From contig CALXBD010000039.1 in the NCBI GenBank assembly GCA_944386445.1, positions 1 to 33,561 on the forward strand: DNA of 33,561 nt, given 5' to 3'. This DNA is from an uncultured Clostridia bacterium (GTDB lineage Bacteria; Bacillota; Clostridia; Oscillospirales; Ruminococcaceae). Numbering within the stretch: the stretch's first letter is position 1; each line of letters opens with the position of its first letter. Below the pieces are notes generated by a model. The model ran no database searches. It worked only from the letters and a program-made list of their open reading frames with translations, and was not told the origin of the DNA. Made by a program: the position numbers and the translations under genes. Positions 12,692 to 21,900 of the stretch are shown here, one piece after another.

Positions 12692-15025
12692 TTACAGGGA
12701 GGGTCTCTTCTCGGCGGGATGAACATCAATATCCAGCCGCGCGGGGATCAGCCCTTCAGCTTTGGCATAAACCCGCAGAATACCGGGCTTATCAAAAACC
12801 TTTATGACAACAGAGCAAAGTCCTGCACGCATTTTGCGGTCCAGGCTGGGCACGGGAGTATGATCGCAGACATCAGAACCAGTACCGATAATTTTACCCA
12901 GGTCGTTGGTATCAAAATGGATCATCGGAGAAGCGTCCGGCACCGGATTGCCTTCCTCATCCTCACACCAGCAGGTTAAAATCGCCACATCCTCGCCGGT
13001 GGCCAAAACATTCCCGTCTTCCAGCCGCAACTTCAAAGCCGCAGCAGGGCCTGAAGTTTTCACACGGTCCTCGGCCACAAGGTTGCCGCCGTTCCGGGCT
13101 TCCACACGAAGTTCCCCGGGTGCATAGGGTAGCGTCCACTCGGCATGGCCGTATTTTTCTACTTTTACCGTTCCCAGGCTCTTCCCGTCTTTGAACAGCT
13201 CGGCTTCCTCACAGTTGGTATACGCCCATACAGCGACCTCCTCGCCTTCCCGTCCTGCCAGATTCCAATGCGGCAACAGATGGATCATCGGTTTCTCCGT
13301 CCAATGGGACTGGTTTTCGTAATAGGCGTCTTTGGGCTGCAAAAACAGATCCAACGCCCCAGACTGAGAGCAAAGCCGCGGCCACAAGGTTTCTCCGCGG
13401 TGTTCAATTCCGGCCCACTGGTATCCTCCGGCAACCCATTCCCTCGCCATCATAAATTTCCAGGTTTTCTCCCGGTTATTCGCAAACCAGCCTACCCCAT
13501 GGTCATAGGCGGACAGGTAGCCCCGTTCAGGATTATCGTCCAGATACCATCCCCGGGTCGTTCCAACAGCGCAGCACTCTGAGGATACGATCGGCTTCTC
13601 CGGGAACTTCTCATGGAGCCGATCAAATGCATCGAGGTTATAGTTGATGCCAATGACCTCCAAGGCTTTCATAACTTCCGCCTCAGCGGGATTGTGGCTA
13701 ACTGCTGAGGTGATCGGCCGAGTTTTGTCAAGCCGTTTAACAACTGCCGTCATTGTGTCGGCAATCCGTTTTCCCTGTTCAAACTGATGCAGCGGCTCCT
13801 CATTACCGATGCTCCACAGGATCACGGAAGGCCGATTCCGATCCCGCTTCACCATCATCTCCAGCTGCTCCAATCCCTCCTTGGTCGATTCAAACCAACG
13901 GGTTTCGTCCATAACCAAGAAGCCCAACTCATCCAGGGCATCCATTGTGGCTTCCGCAGGGGGATAGTGGGAACAACGGTAACCATTGGCACCCATTTCC
14001 CGCAGCCTCCGCAAACGGTAGCGGTGGACCCGGTCAGGCATGGCCTTTCCGGTAAGGCCGTAATCCTGGTGGCAGCAGACACCTTGGATTTTGACATGAC
14101 GGTCATTCAGGAAGAACCCATGCTGCGGGTCAAAGCGGATAGTTCGGAACCCAAACCGGGTTTCCAGCTGATCAATTTCCGTCCCGGACTGTTTCAGCCG
14201 GGTGACAAGGGTGTAAAGGCAAGGACTTTCCACATCCCACAGAGCAGGATTTTCCACCGACATCTCCTGCTTGAGGACAGATTTATCCTTTGCTGCCACA
14301 GATATTGTTCCAGAAGCAGAAGCAACAGAGTTGCCGGCAGCATCTATCACAGAAGAAACTACCTCTATTTCCTGTTCCGTCAGGCCATCATTGCGCAGGG
14401 TCGTTTCCACAGGAACCTTCCAGGTACTGCCCTCCCCTTTGATTGGGTTCACCCAGACGCCCCACAAATCTACCGAAACACTTTCGGTCTTGATCAGCCA
14501 GACATGACGATATATTCCGGCGCCCTCATACCACCAACCTTCGTGGTCCTGGGCTTCCACATACACTGCCACGGTATTGTCGGCACCATACCGCGCTACA
14601 TCAGTAATATCCACCTCAAAAGAGGTATAGCCGCAGAAATTATGGGCCATCAGGCAGCCGTTTACATATACTGTAGCATGGACGGCCACACCCTCAAAAA
14701 ACAGGAAGATTCTGCGGCCCCGATCGCTTTCTTCCAGGCGGAACTGCTTACGGTACCAGGCGTTATGATAATCGAAGTATCCGAGAGAGTCCGGATTTTC
14801 AGGTTGCGGCGCTTGGCGGATGATATAGTCATGCGGAAGGTCGACCCGCTCCCAACGTTCCAGCCGCTTGTCGGCAAATTCTCCGTAATTTACCGCAGCC
14901 GGCCCTCCCAGAGCACGCTCGGTTTTGGCGTGATTGTAATGGTATCCTTTCACCAACGGTATCCCACCGTCGACATCCCCGTCATGAAAGGACCATCCAA
15001 AATCAAATAGCAGCTTTTCTCGCAT
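12692..15025 (-). CDS. Glycoside hydrolase family 2 enzyme (beta-galactosidase/beta-glycosidase type)
   Basis: A 777-residue protein. The N-terminal jelly-roll sugar-binding domain covers about 1-180 (FDFGWSFHDG, ERVDLPHDYI, WYEGAGIYRHVWL), then an immunoglobulin-like domain to about 300, and a TIM barrel from about 300. The proton donor Glu409 lies in ILWSIGNEE and the likely nucleophile Glu483 in IVSSECCAVG. C-terminal Ig-like/DUF4982-type domains include WNLAGREGEEVAVWAYTNCE. There is no signal peptide, so it acts on imported sugar. The start at 15025 (MREKLLFDFGW) follows AAAGCGGGG; upstream in-frame sequence to 15160 is rejected because it is not domain-like. It is downstream of the GH4 gene. 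Activity could be beta-galactosidase or beta-glucuronidase; the former is favoured by the context. Confidence 0.9.
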   Translation of the reverse strand: MREKLLFDFGWSFHDGDVDGGIPLVKGYHYNHAKTERALGGPAAVNYGEFADKRLERWERVDLPHDYIIRQAPQPENPDSLGYFDYHNAWYRKQFRLEESDRGRRIFLFFEGVAVHATVYVNGCLMAHNFCGYTSFEVDITDVARYGADNTVAVYVEAQDHEGWWYEGAGIYRHVWLIKTESVSVDLWGVWVNPIKGEGSTWKVPVETTLRNDGLTEQEIEVVSSVIDAAGNSVASASGTISVAAKDKSVLKQEMSVENPALWDVESPCLYTLVTRLKQSGTEIDQLETRFGFRTIRFDPQHGFFLNDRHVKIQGVCCHQDYGLTGKAMPDRVHRYRLRRLREMGANGYRCSHYPPAEATMDALDELGFLVMDETRWFESTKEGLEQLEMMVKRDRNRPSVILWSIGNEEPLHQFEQGKRIADTMTAVVKRLDKTRPITSAVSHNPAEAEVMKALEVIGINYNLDAFDRLHEKFPEKPIVSSECCAVGTTRGWYLDDNPERGYLSAYDHGVGWFANNREKTWKFMMAREWVAGGYQWAGIEHRGETLWPRLCSQSGALDLFLQPKDAYYENQSHWTEKPMIHLLPHWNLAGREGEEVAVWAYTNCEEAELFKDGKSLGTVKVEKYGHAEWTLPYAPGELRVEARNGGNLVAEDRVKTSGPAAALKLRLEDGNVLATGEDVAILTCWCEDEEGNPVPDASPMIHFDTNDLGKIIGTGSDVCDHTPVPSLDRKMRAGLCSVVIKVFDKPGILRVYAKAEGLIPARLDIDVHPAEKRPSL

Positions 15026-15161
15026 AAAATAATCCCCGCTTTCTTTACAATCTGTTTCAGAGGCACATCCGGCTCTGATTTTATGAAACCACATCAGCCT
15101 TATTCTGTCAATATCTATCATTTGCAGACGGTTTTCTTTTTTTGTGCAGTGAAGGCACAAT

Positions 15162-15193
15162 ATCCGGCAGGCCCTTTATTTGGCCTGCCGGAT
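15162..15193 (-). terminator. Intercistronic hairpin between GH4 and GH2 genes
   Basis: ATCCGGCAGGCC and GGCCTGCCGGAT form a perfect 12-bp stem with an 8-base loop in the 174-base gap. On the - strand no T-run follows (ATTGTGCC), so it may be a partial terminator or an RNA processing/stability element that sets different enzyme levels. A possible internal promoter, TTGACA (about 15113-15108), has no good -10 at normal spacing. Confidence 0.55.
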
Positions 15194-15199
15194 TGCCTT

Positions 15200-16516
15200 T
15201 TACCATTTAAAACCAGGCAGATAATCCTTGTTGATCTCAAAGAGCCTGTCTGTCATCTCTTTGATCTCTTCCAGACTGCAGACAGCTGAGGTCAGTGGAT
15301 CCATGCAAACCGCCTGGAAAACCTTCCTTTTATTGCCCTCCATAGCAGCTTCCACCACCAGGTTTTCCATCGACGCGGTGGTATTGACCAGTATCGCCAG
15401 ATGTGCCGGAAGCGCTCCTACCGTTGTAGTTTGGAGTCCTTGCCGAGATGCCACAACAGGAACCTCCACGCAGGCCTCATAGGGCAGATTGGAAATCGAA
15501 CCATGATTCAGCACGTTGCCGTTGAATAAGAATGGATTTCCATCCCCAATCCGGGCATTAAAGATGTTGGCAGCATATTCCTTGCTGCGCTTGACATCTA
15601 CTTCCTCCTCACGGATCCATTTATCAAAATCATCCCGCCAGGTCTTTTCTCTCTCCAGGCGGAGGTTCAGCGAAAAGGCATACAGCCCAGGATTCCAGTT
15701 GGTGCCGTGCGTGCAGTATTTCTCGATCAGATCAGGACGTTTCCGGAACCATTGGTTGTATTCCGAATTGTGGCCGCTGGACTCGGTAACGTAATAGTCC
15801 AGATGCTTAAACATTTCATTGCGGACAATTTCTTTCTGGTAGTATTCAGGATTCTCCAAAACTTTCCGCAGCAGCGGATAAGCGTCCTGCCCATTCCATT
15901 CAAATTTCAAGAAAAACGCCTGGTGGTTGACACCTGCGCAAAGATAGGTGATCTCATCCTCAGGTGCGCCGATCCATTCCGTCAACATCGAAGCGGTTCC
16001 CTGTACGCTGTGGCAAAGGCCGGTGACTTCTACCTTGGAATAGGTCTGCATGGCCTTGCAGAGCATTGCCATAGGATTGGTATAGTTGAGAAAGACCGCA
16101 TGGGGACAATATTTTTCGATGTCCTTACAGATGTCCAACATCAAAGGAATGTTCCGGATGGCACGGAAAATTCCCGAAACACTCCGGGTATCTCCCACAT
16201 TGATGTCCACTCCGTACTCCTTGGGGACCTCGATGTCGTAGCGCCATATGTCGATATCTCCGTTAAAGACGGTACACACCACCCCATCGGCACCTTCCAG
16301 TGCTTCGGCGCGATTGAGAGTCGGCGTAATCTTTGCAGGGACCTTCATCACGCGGACAATCTTTTCCACTGCCTGAGTGATTTTATCCAAGCGCTCAGGA
16401 TTGATATCCATGAGCGCCAACTCACAGTCCTGAAAAGCCGGAAACGTTAAAAGGTCACGAACCAGGTTTCGGGTAAATCCAAAGCTTCCTGCACCGATAA
16501 ACGCAAATTTCTTCAT
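15200..16516 (-). CDS. Glycoside hydrolase family 4 enzyme, probably alpha-galactosidase (MelA-like)
   Basis: A 438-residue NAD+- and Mn2+-dependent GH4 enzyme. The N-terminal Rossmann motif is [17 protein letters not shown] near 150 and GLCHSVQGT, with metal-ligand Cys168 and His169, follow; the CHSVQ form is typical of the MelA alpha-galactosidase branch. The NHQAFFLKF motif near 200 is the second metal/substrate region. There is no signal peptide, so it acts in the cytoplasm on imported sugars. The start is the ATG at 16516 after AAAGGATGG; the longer reading to 16645 adds sequence unlike the family. It is first in the operon with the GH2 gene and divergent from the AraC regulator. Alpha-glucuronidase or alpha-glucosidase specificity is less likely but not excluded. 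Confidence 0.92.
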   Translation of the reverse strand: MKKFAFIGAGSFGFTRNLVRDLLTFPAFQDCELALMDINPERLDKITQAVEKIVRVMKVPAKITPTLNRAEALEGADGVVCTVFNGDIDIWRYDIEVPKEYGVDINVGDTRSVSGIFRAIRNIPLMLDICKDIEKYCPHAVFLNYTNPMAMLCKAMQTYSKVEVTGLCHSVQGTASMLTEWIGAPEDEITYLCAGVNHQAFFLKFEWNGQDAYPLLRKVLENPEYYQKEIVRNEMFKHLDYYVTESSGHNSEYNQWFRKRPDLIEKYCTHGTNWNPGLYAFSLNLRLEREKTWRDDFDKWIREEEVDVKRSKEYAANIFNARIGDGNPFLFNGNVLNHGSISNLPYEACVEVPVVASRQGLQTTTVGALPAHLAILVNTTASMENLVVEAAMEGNKRKVFQAVCMDPLTSAVCSLEEIKEMTDRLFEINKDYLPGFKW

Positions 16517-16567
16517 TTGTAGTCCATCCTTTCCTGTGCGGTCATGACAACGCATCTTCTGCTTCCT

Positions 16568-16671
16568 ATTATAGAGGCGATCTTCCAGATTTCCCATACC
16601 CATAGTTGCGATTTTTATACACAAAATTGCTCTTTTCCGTTGCAAATTATTTGATACCGGTTTATACTGGT
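16568..16671. promoter_or_regulatory. Divergent regulatory region with AraC-type direct repeat
   Basis: ATACCGGT (16654-16661) and ATACTGGT (16664-16671) are direct repeats at a 10-bp period, one helical turn, with one mismatch: a plausible AraC-family half-site pair. The leftward GH4 operon has a -10 TATAAT (16573-16568) with no TTGACA at the -35, as expected for an activated promoter. The repeats overlap the rightward araC-type promoter region, consistent with autoregulation. Confidence 0.5.
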
Positions 16672-16693
16672 GTTAAGGAAATGAGGGAGCTGC

Positions 16694-17527
16694 ATGTTGA
16701 TTATCAATGAAAATAGTTTTAATACGGACCGGGAATCTAAAGAATACCTTTGGGTGAACAACTGCGGCCGTCAGGCTAACAGTAAAGACACACTTGCCAT
16801 CCGACGCACCTCCGGACGGAAGGATTATCAATTCATATACTTACAGGAAGGCTGCGGATTTTACTTCCTGGATGGCTGCTTCCGCAAAGTTGAGGCAGGT
16901 TCTCTGATCCTCTACCGGCCCGGAGAACCTCAAATCTATGAATATCGGGCCGACCACCCTCACGAAGGATACTGGCTCCATTTTTCAGGCACTGGTGTCA
17001 AACGACTCCTTCGGTTAGCCGGGCTGACAGAACATGTCTCGGAAATCGGAAATGACCCGGTCATCTCTGAGATGTTCCGCCGGATTATGCGTGAAGTCCA
17101 GAGAAAATCCGGCGGCTATCAGGTGATGTGCGCCGGATTGCTGGCAGAATTGATCGCTCAGCTTGGACGAAAATGTGCTTTCGCCCATAAAAACGAGGAC
17201 ACTCTTACCAAAGTTGCTCCTGCTGTGGACTATTTTCACGACCACTTCCAAACGGAAATCTCTTTAGACGATGCGGCGCTGCTCTGCCGCATGAGCAAAT
17301 ACCACTTTATCCGCCAGTTTACCACTGCCACCGGAAGCTCCCCTCACGCCTATCAAACCCTGCTCCGGATGCAACGGGCGCGGGAACTGCTGACGGACTC
17401 TACCCTCAATGTTTCTGAGGTGGCCGAGGCGGTCGGATATGAAAATCCGCTTTACTTCAGCAGGATTTTCCGCAAATATGCCGGCTGCTCTCCCCGGGAA
17501 TATCGCCAAAAGTCACAGAAATCCTGA
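16694..17527 (+). CDS. AraC-family transcriptional regulator
   Basis: A 277-residue protein. The N-terminal cupin (AraC-binding type) domain covers about 40-110, with FIYLQEGCGFYFLDG and LILYRPGEPQIYEY, the sugar-sensing part in this family. The C-terminal pair of helix-turn-helices starts near 185: SLDDAALLCRMSKYHFIRQF, then NVSEVAEAVGYENPLYFSRI and the closing AGCSPREYR. The start follows GAGGGAGCTGC. It is divergent from the GH4-GH2 operon, whose genes lack a consensus -35, so it is probably their activator. A lipoprotein gene follows after 29 bases. Confidence 0.93.
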   Translation: MLIINENSFNTDRESKEYLWVNNCGRQANSKDTLAIRRTSGRKDYQFIYLQEGCGFYFLDGCFRKVEAGSLILYRPGEPQIYEYRADHPHEGYWLHFSGTGVKRLLRLAGLTEHVSEIGNDPVISEMFRRIMREVQRKSGGYQVMCAGLLAELIAQLGRKCAFAHKNEDTLTKVAPAVDYFHDHFQTEISLDDAALLCRMSKYHFIRQFTTATGSSPHAYQTLLRMQRARELLTDSTLNVSEVAEAVGYENPLYFSRIFRKYAGCSPREYRQKSQKS

Positions 17528-17556
17528 ATGATGAAAACTCATTGGGAGGTATCAAC

Positions 17557-18465
17557 ATGAAAAAACTCTGCGTTTTGATGGTTACCTTGATGCTGGCCTT
17601 AAGCTGTACTTCCTGCGGCCAAAAACTGGATTTTAATGACGAAGATAGAGAATTTATCGCGAATAATAGGTATTCTTCGGCCATTGAAATGCAGGCAGCC
17701 CCCACCTGCTTGGATACCTGCCTTGGGTTTGCAACAACAGTTTTTGTGGGCAGCATTAAAGAGTACGATAGCATAAAATGGGTTGATGCCGATAAAAAAA
17801 GCGGCGGACACTATAAAATTTATACTGTTCAGGTGGACGATTTGTGGTTTGGGGAAGTTGTAGGAGGCGAAGTGATTCTCGAGTCTGGTACGATTGATTA
17901 TAACGATGATATTTTTATCAATCACATGGACAGTCAGTACGTTTTTATGCTGGTCGCTGCTCGATCAAATAATTCTTTCGACGAAAGACTTTATATGGCT
18001 ACTGACGGATTTTACTCCATCATTCCCATCCAGCCCAGTACCGGAAAGATGTACCCGCTGTACACCTCCCTGCCCGAATACCAACAGCTGGAAGGCCAGC
18101 CGCCGGAATACCTGAAGAACTTGATCATCGCGGAACAGCAGGATATCCTGGAAAATGGCTATGATGACGAAAATGGCATGCGGCTTCGTGTGGATCATTT
18201 AAAAGACGTGCTGATGCCTTATCAGGTAGCCTATGAAACCGGGGAGCCGGTTTACCTGGAGCCGAGAGTGATCACACGCCTGAAAGAAGGCGCTCTGTCT
18301 CAATACGAGGGGGAGCCTTATTATGAGAAAATAGTAGAGCTTGCCACGGAAGAATATCAAGCACGGAAAAACAAGCGTGGTCTGCGGGAATCAGAGCTGC
18401 TGGAAACCTTAGAGAAAATGCTCCCGAAACTGGCTAGTAAGGCACAAAAAGCGGTGTCAGAATAA
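17557..18465 (+). CDS. Putative lipoprotein of unknown function
   Basis: A 302-residue protein with a lipoprotein-like signal: MKKLCVLMVTLMLALSC then TSCGQK. The lipobox is imperfect (Cys at -3), as in the lipoprotein at 11617-12288. The core YTVQVDDLWFGEVVGGEVIL resembles that protein's VWVDNVLYGDTSEDVITL. After about residue 190 the sequence turns helical and charged, with ETLEKMLPKLASKAQK at the end. The ATG at 17557 follows GGGAGGTATCAAC. It lies 29 bases after the AraC gene and before a BlaI promoter, so it may be cotranscribed with araC. No known domain recognised. Confidence 0.8.
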   Translation: MKKLCVLMVTLMLALSCTSCGQKLDFNDEDREFIANNRYSSAIEMQAAPTCLDTCLGFATTVFVGSIKEYDSIKWVDADKKSGGHYKIYTVQVDDLWFGEVVGGEVILESGTIDYNDDIFINHMDSQYVFMLVAARSNNSFDERLYMATDGFYSIIPIQPSTGKMYPLYTSLPEYQQLEGQPPEYLKNLIIAEQQDILENGYDDENGMRLRVDHLKDVLMPYQVAYETGEPVYLEPRVITRLKEGALSQYEGEPYYEKIVELATEEYQARKNKRGLRESELLETLEKMLPKLASKAQKAVSE

Positions 18466-18481
18466 AAATTTTTTAAACCTC

Positions 18482-18542
18482 TTGACAAAGGCTTTGAGGT
18501 ATGGTATCCTGTAGCCAAAGAAAGGTCTACCACGATAGACCT
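18482..18542 (+). promoter_or_regulatory. BlaI-type promoter and operator
   Basis: TTGACA (18482-18487), 17 bases, TATCCT (18505-18510) forms the promoter. The inverted repeat AGGTCTA-CCACGA-TAGACCT (18523-18542) lies just downstream of the start point and contains the GTCTAC-like half-sites of BlaI/MecI operators. Binding there would block its own transcription. Confidence 0.8.
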
Positions 18543-18558
18543 ATTTCAGGAGGGCGTT

Positions 18559-18921
18559 ATGGAACACATCCAGATCTACGAAGCAGAGCTTCGACTTATG
18601 GAGCTCATCTGGGAGCGGGCACCGCTCCGTTCCGGTGAACTGGTCCGGCTGGCCGGAGAAAAGCTGGGCTGGAAAAAATCCACCGTTTTTACAGTCCTGA
18701 AAAAACTGGAAAACCGGAAAATCCTGGCAAATCAGGAGGCCGTTATTACCCCGCTGGTAACCCGGGAGCAGGTGCAGCTGGCCGAAAGCCGCAGTCTTAT
18801 TGAACGGCTTTTCGGCGGTTCATCCCGCCTGTTCCTGACTAATTTCTTGGCAAAAGAGGAATTTACTGCCGAAGAGGCAGAAGAACTGAAAGCCCTCATC
18901 GACCGACACACAAAATCCTGA
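18559..18921 (+). CDS. BlaI/MecI/CopY-family transcriptional repressor
   Basis: A 120-residue protein. The winged-helix N-terminus includes EAELRLMELIWERAPLRSGEL and the recognition helix GWKKSTVFTVLKKLENRKIL; the C-terminal part includes RLFGGSSRLFLTNFLAKEEF and a leucine-rich dimerisation helix, all typical for BlaI. These repressors are inactivated by proteolysis when the partner BlaR1 senses its ligand. The ATG follows CAGGAGGGCGTT. It is followed after 16 bases by the M56 membrane protease gene. No beta-lactamase gene is seen nearby, so the controlled function is probably not beta-lactam resistance. Confidence 0.95.
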   Translation: MEHIQIYEAELRLMELIWERAPLRSGELVRLAGEKLGWKKSTVFTVLKKLENRKILANQEAVITPLVTREQVQLAESRSLIERLFGGSSRLFLTNFLAKEEFTAEEAEELKALIDRHTKS

Positions 18922-18937
18922 TCTGAGGAGGGGCTTT

Positions 18938-21900
18938 ATGGATACGCTGACCCAAATTTTCCTCCGCGCTCTGGAAATCAGTTTAACGGCCGCAATTGCT
19001 GCGGCAATCATCCTTCTGGTTCGCTTGATCCTTGCGAAACGGATCCCCAGGCGGGCCAGTTATGCTTTATGGGGACTGGTTCTGGTTCGTCTGTTGCTGC
19101 CAGTCTCACTCCCTAGCCCGACCAGCCTTTACAACCACACGGTTTACACTCCGCAATCCATCATCCAGGCACAGGTGGAAATCCCGGAAGTAAAACCGGA
19201 ATTCCCCTCCGTTTGGGCGGAACCAAAAGAGCCTTCCTACGAGGCATCCGCGCCAGAGCTGCCATCAGAATCCTTGTCCTCAACGCCGACGGAATCGTCT
19301 GCTCCGCAGGAGTCCGCTCCCGCACAGATAGAAGCCCCGGCTGTGAAAACTCCGCAGAAAAGCTGGACCGTTACAGAAATCTTGGCTGTGACCTGGGTTG
19401 TGGTTGCATCTATCCTGTTGGTTACTGCGGCTGCAATTTATGTTTCGTTGCGGTGCTCCTACCGCACTGCGTGGCTATATTCCAATCAGGACTTATTCGA
19501 CCGCTGTAATCGGACACTCCGGCGGCCTTTCCGGAAAAAAATCCCGATTTTTGTATCGCCAAAGGCTACCAGCCCTATGGCTGTGGGATTTTTTCGCCCG
19601 AGAGTCATCCTTCCGGCGGGCAAATTTCCTCAGGATCAGGCTGTCTGCATGGTCCTTCATGAACTGATCCATATCCGCCGAGGCGATCAAATCATGCGGC
19701 TGCTGTCGATCGCGTTGGTCTGCATCCACTGGTTCAATCCCCTGCTTTGGATCGCACTGCGGTTTTCTTCCAAAGATATGGAGCTTTCCTGCGATGAAGC
19801 TGTACTGGCACGTTTGGGTGAGCGGTCAGCCGGCACATACGCTTCCGCACTGGTAGACCTGTCTGTCCGGCAGCATCGGCTGCTGAACCCTATGCTGTTG
19901 TTTGGGGAATCCAACATAAAACAGCGGGTGAAAAACGCTCTTTCCTACAAAAAGCCTGCGCTATGGGTATCTCTGGCGGCAGTTGCGCTGCTGATCGCCG
20001 GCAGTGTGGTGTTGCTGACGGACCCCGTCCATACGGAAATCCAGGCCGGAGATTCTTTGGAAGCGAATCTGGCGGGAATTTCTGTCCGCACATCAGCGGA
20101 TAATACCACAGCGTCTTTGCTGGAATCTGATGACTGGACCAAATTGGATGAGGTACCCGAACTCCCTGACGACGCTGTGCTGGAAATCTCTTTCGGCGAT
20201 AAGAAAATCTCCTTTTCTCAACTGGATCCTGTGGCTGTCATAGAAAAAGATGGAACAGCCGTGGGATATGAAGTTCCGCTGGGAACAGAGGAAAATCTCA
20301 GGGCGGAACTGTTGGAGGCTTCAAAAGAATTTGCAGCCCTGCCTCCCGCTCAACAAGAACTGCTTTCTGGGCTGATGAATGCAGAACATCTCTGGGGCTG
20401 CTGGGAATACCCCCAATACTTTGCCGTTTCGCCGGAATTTGCAGCACAGCTGGCCAATGCTTTGCTGACTCCCGGCAACGTGATCGATCCGCCGGAAGCG
20501 GCGCAATATCCGGATATTACCCTATATCTGGTCTATCCGAGAGGAAAATCCATGCTGGGGATCTCGACCTATGAGGGACGGACCATGATCTCCGACGGGG
20601 TAAACAATGCAGTGCTGTTGGATGCTTCCGTCCATGAGGAGATCTCCCGGGCTATGTGGGAGCTGCCCCAGGCTGAGTTCTCGGCGACGGTTTATGACGA
20701 GAATGCGCCTGGATTCACCGCCGTGGATGTCGGGGAAGAGGGGCTGTTCGGCTCGTCTTGGATCGTTAAAGATTGGCTGGTTTCCGTGACATTTGAAGAT
20801 GGTATCGTTCTTTCCATCCATGATCTGGAAACAGGCGCCCTTCTCCGGAGGGAAAACCTGGACGGCACTTATGTTTCTCAGCTGGACACCATCCGTTCCG
20901 TCCGGGCATGCGGCGATCCCACTTATGATGTGGAAGTTTCAGGGGCCCTGCAAGACAGTACGCTGTTTGTCTGGCAGCTTACCGCTGAACAAGGCGGAGA
21001 AAGCAGGCTGGAAACCGGTTTTCCGGATTTCTGGGTGAAGCCGGAAATTTCAACCCAGATGGATGCCACCCTCTGGCCAAAGCCCGACTCGGTGCGATAT
21101 GACGGCGACTCTGTAAGGGTTGAATATGGAAACGACTGGCAGGATATCTGCTATGATACAATAAATATTCGGGAGTATTTTATAGAACACAATCTTCCCT
21201 ACAGCCTTTACGACGGGATGAACAACGTCGCCTTTTTAAATGAGGGCAACACGATAGCGGCTGATCTCACCATGAAGGAATATCCTTTCACAAATGGACT
21301 TTTTCTGGCTGTCCGGAACGAAAGCGAATGGAATACCCGCATCATCCCCGGCAGCAGCCGCTTCGTACAAGGGGAATTGCTGAATTCCTTTTATCGAGAA
21401 CTGTCGGATGGGACCATCGCCTACTGCTATCTGGAGGAATCCGGCTGGACGGCAGAATTCATTGACCCGAATACCCTGGAAACCATCCGCACTCTGGATT
21501 TCGGCGGATATTCCTATGAATATCTATCCTTGGAAGGGATGGCGCCCCGTTCCATGAGCGGCGACAACTTCTATGCGCCCAGGCTGACCATCCGGTTTTT
21601 GGATCGGGATACCCTGGTCGTGGTGGATTCCTGCTACAAAATCTCCGGGCAGAGGGTCTATCTGCTGGATCTCAACGAAAAGCTGCTCAGTGACCCGGCA
21701 GAATTAAATGGACGGCTGCTTCAGGCAAGTTCAGATTACCTGCTCACCGCTATCGACAACGAGACTCCCGGAACCGACCACGCGGACCTTATACGGACAC
21801 TCTGGACCTTCCCGGTGGAACGCCTGCGGGAAACCCTCCATCAAGCGCAGCTTAGGCCGGTCATCAGTCGCGAAGAACAGCCGCTGGCAGAGGCGGATGA

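Noticed and set aside
13787-15010. Rightward open frame of 407 codons opposite the GH2 gene
   Set aside because: Long, but antisense to intact GH2 catalytic motifs, without domain features or a ribosome binding site.
15026-15160. Longer N-terminus for the GH2 enzyme
   Set aside because: The added residues do not belong to the jelly-roll domain, and the start at 15025 has its own purine-rich ribosome binding site.
15707-16450. Rightward open frame of 247 codons opposite the GH4 gene
   Set aside because: Antisense shadow of the GH4 reading frame.
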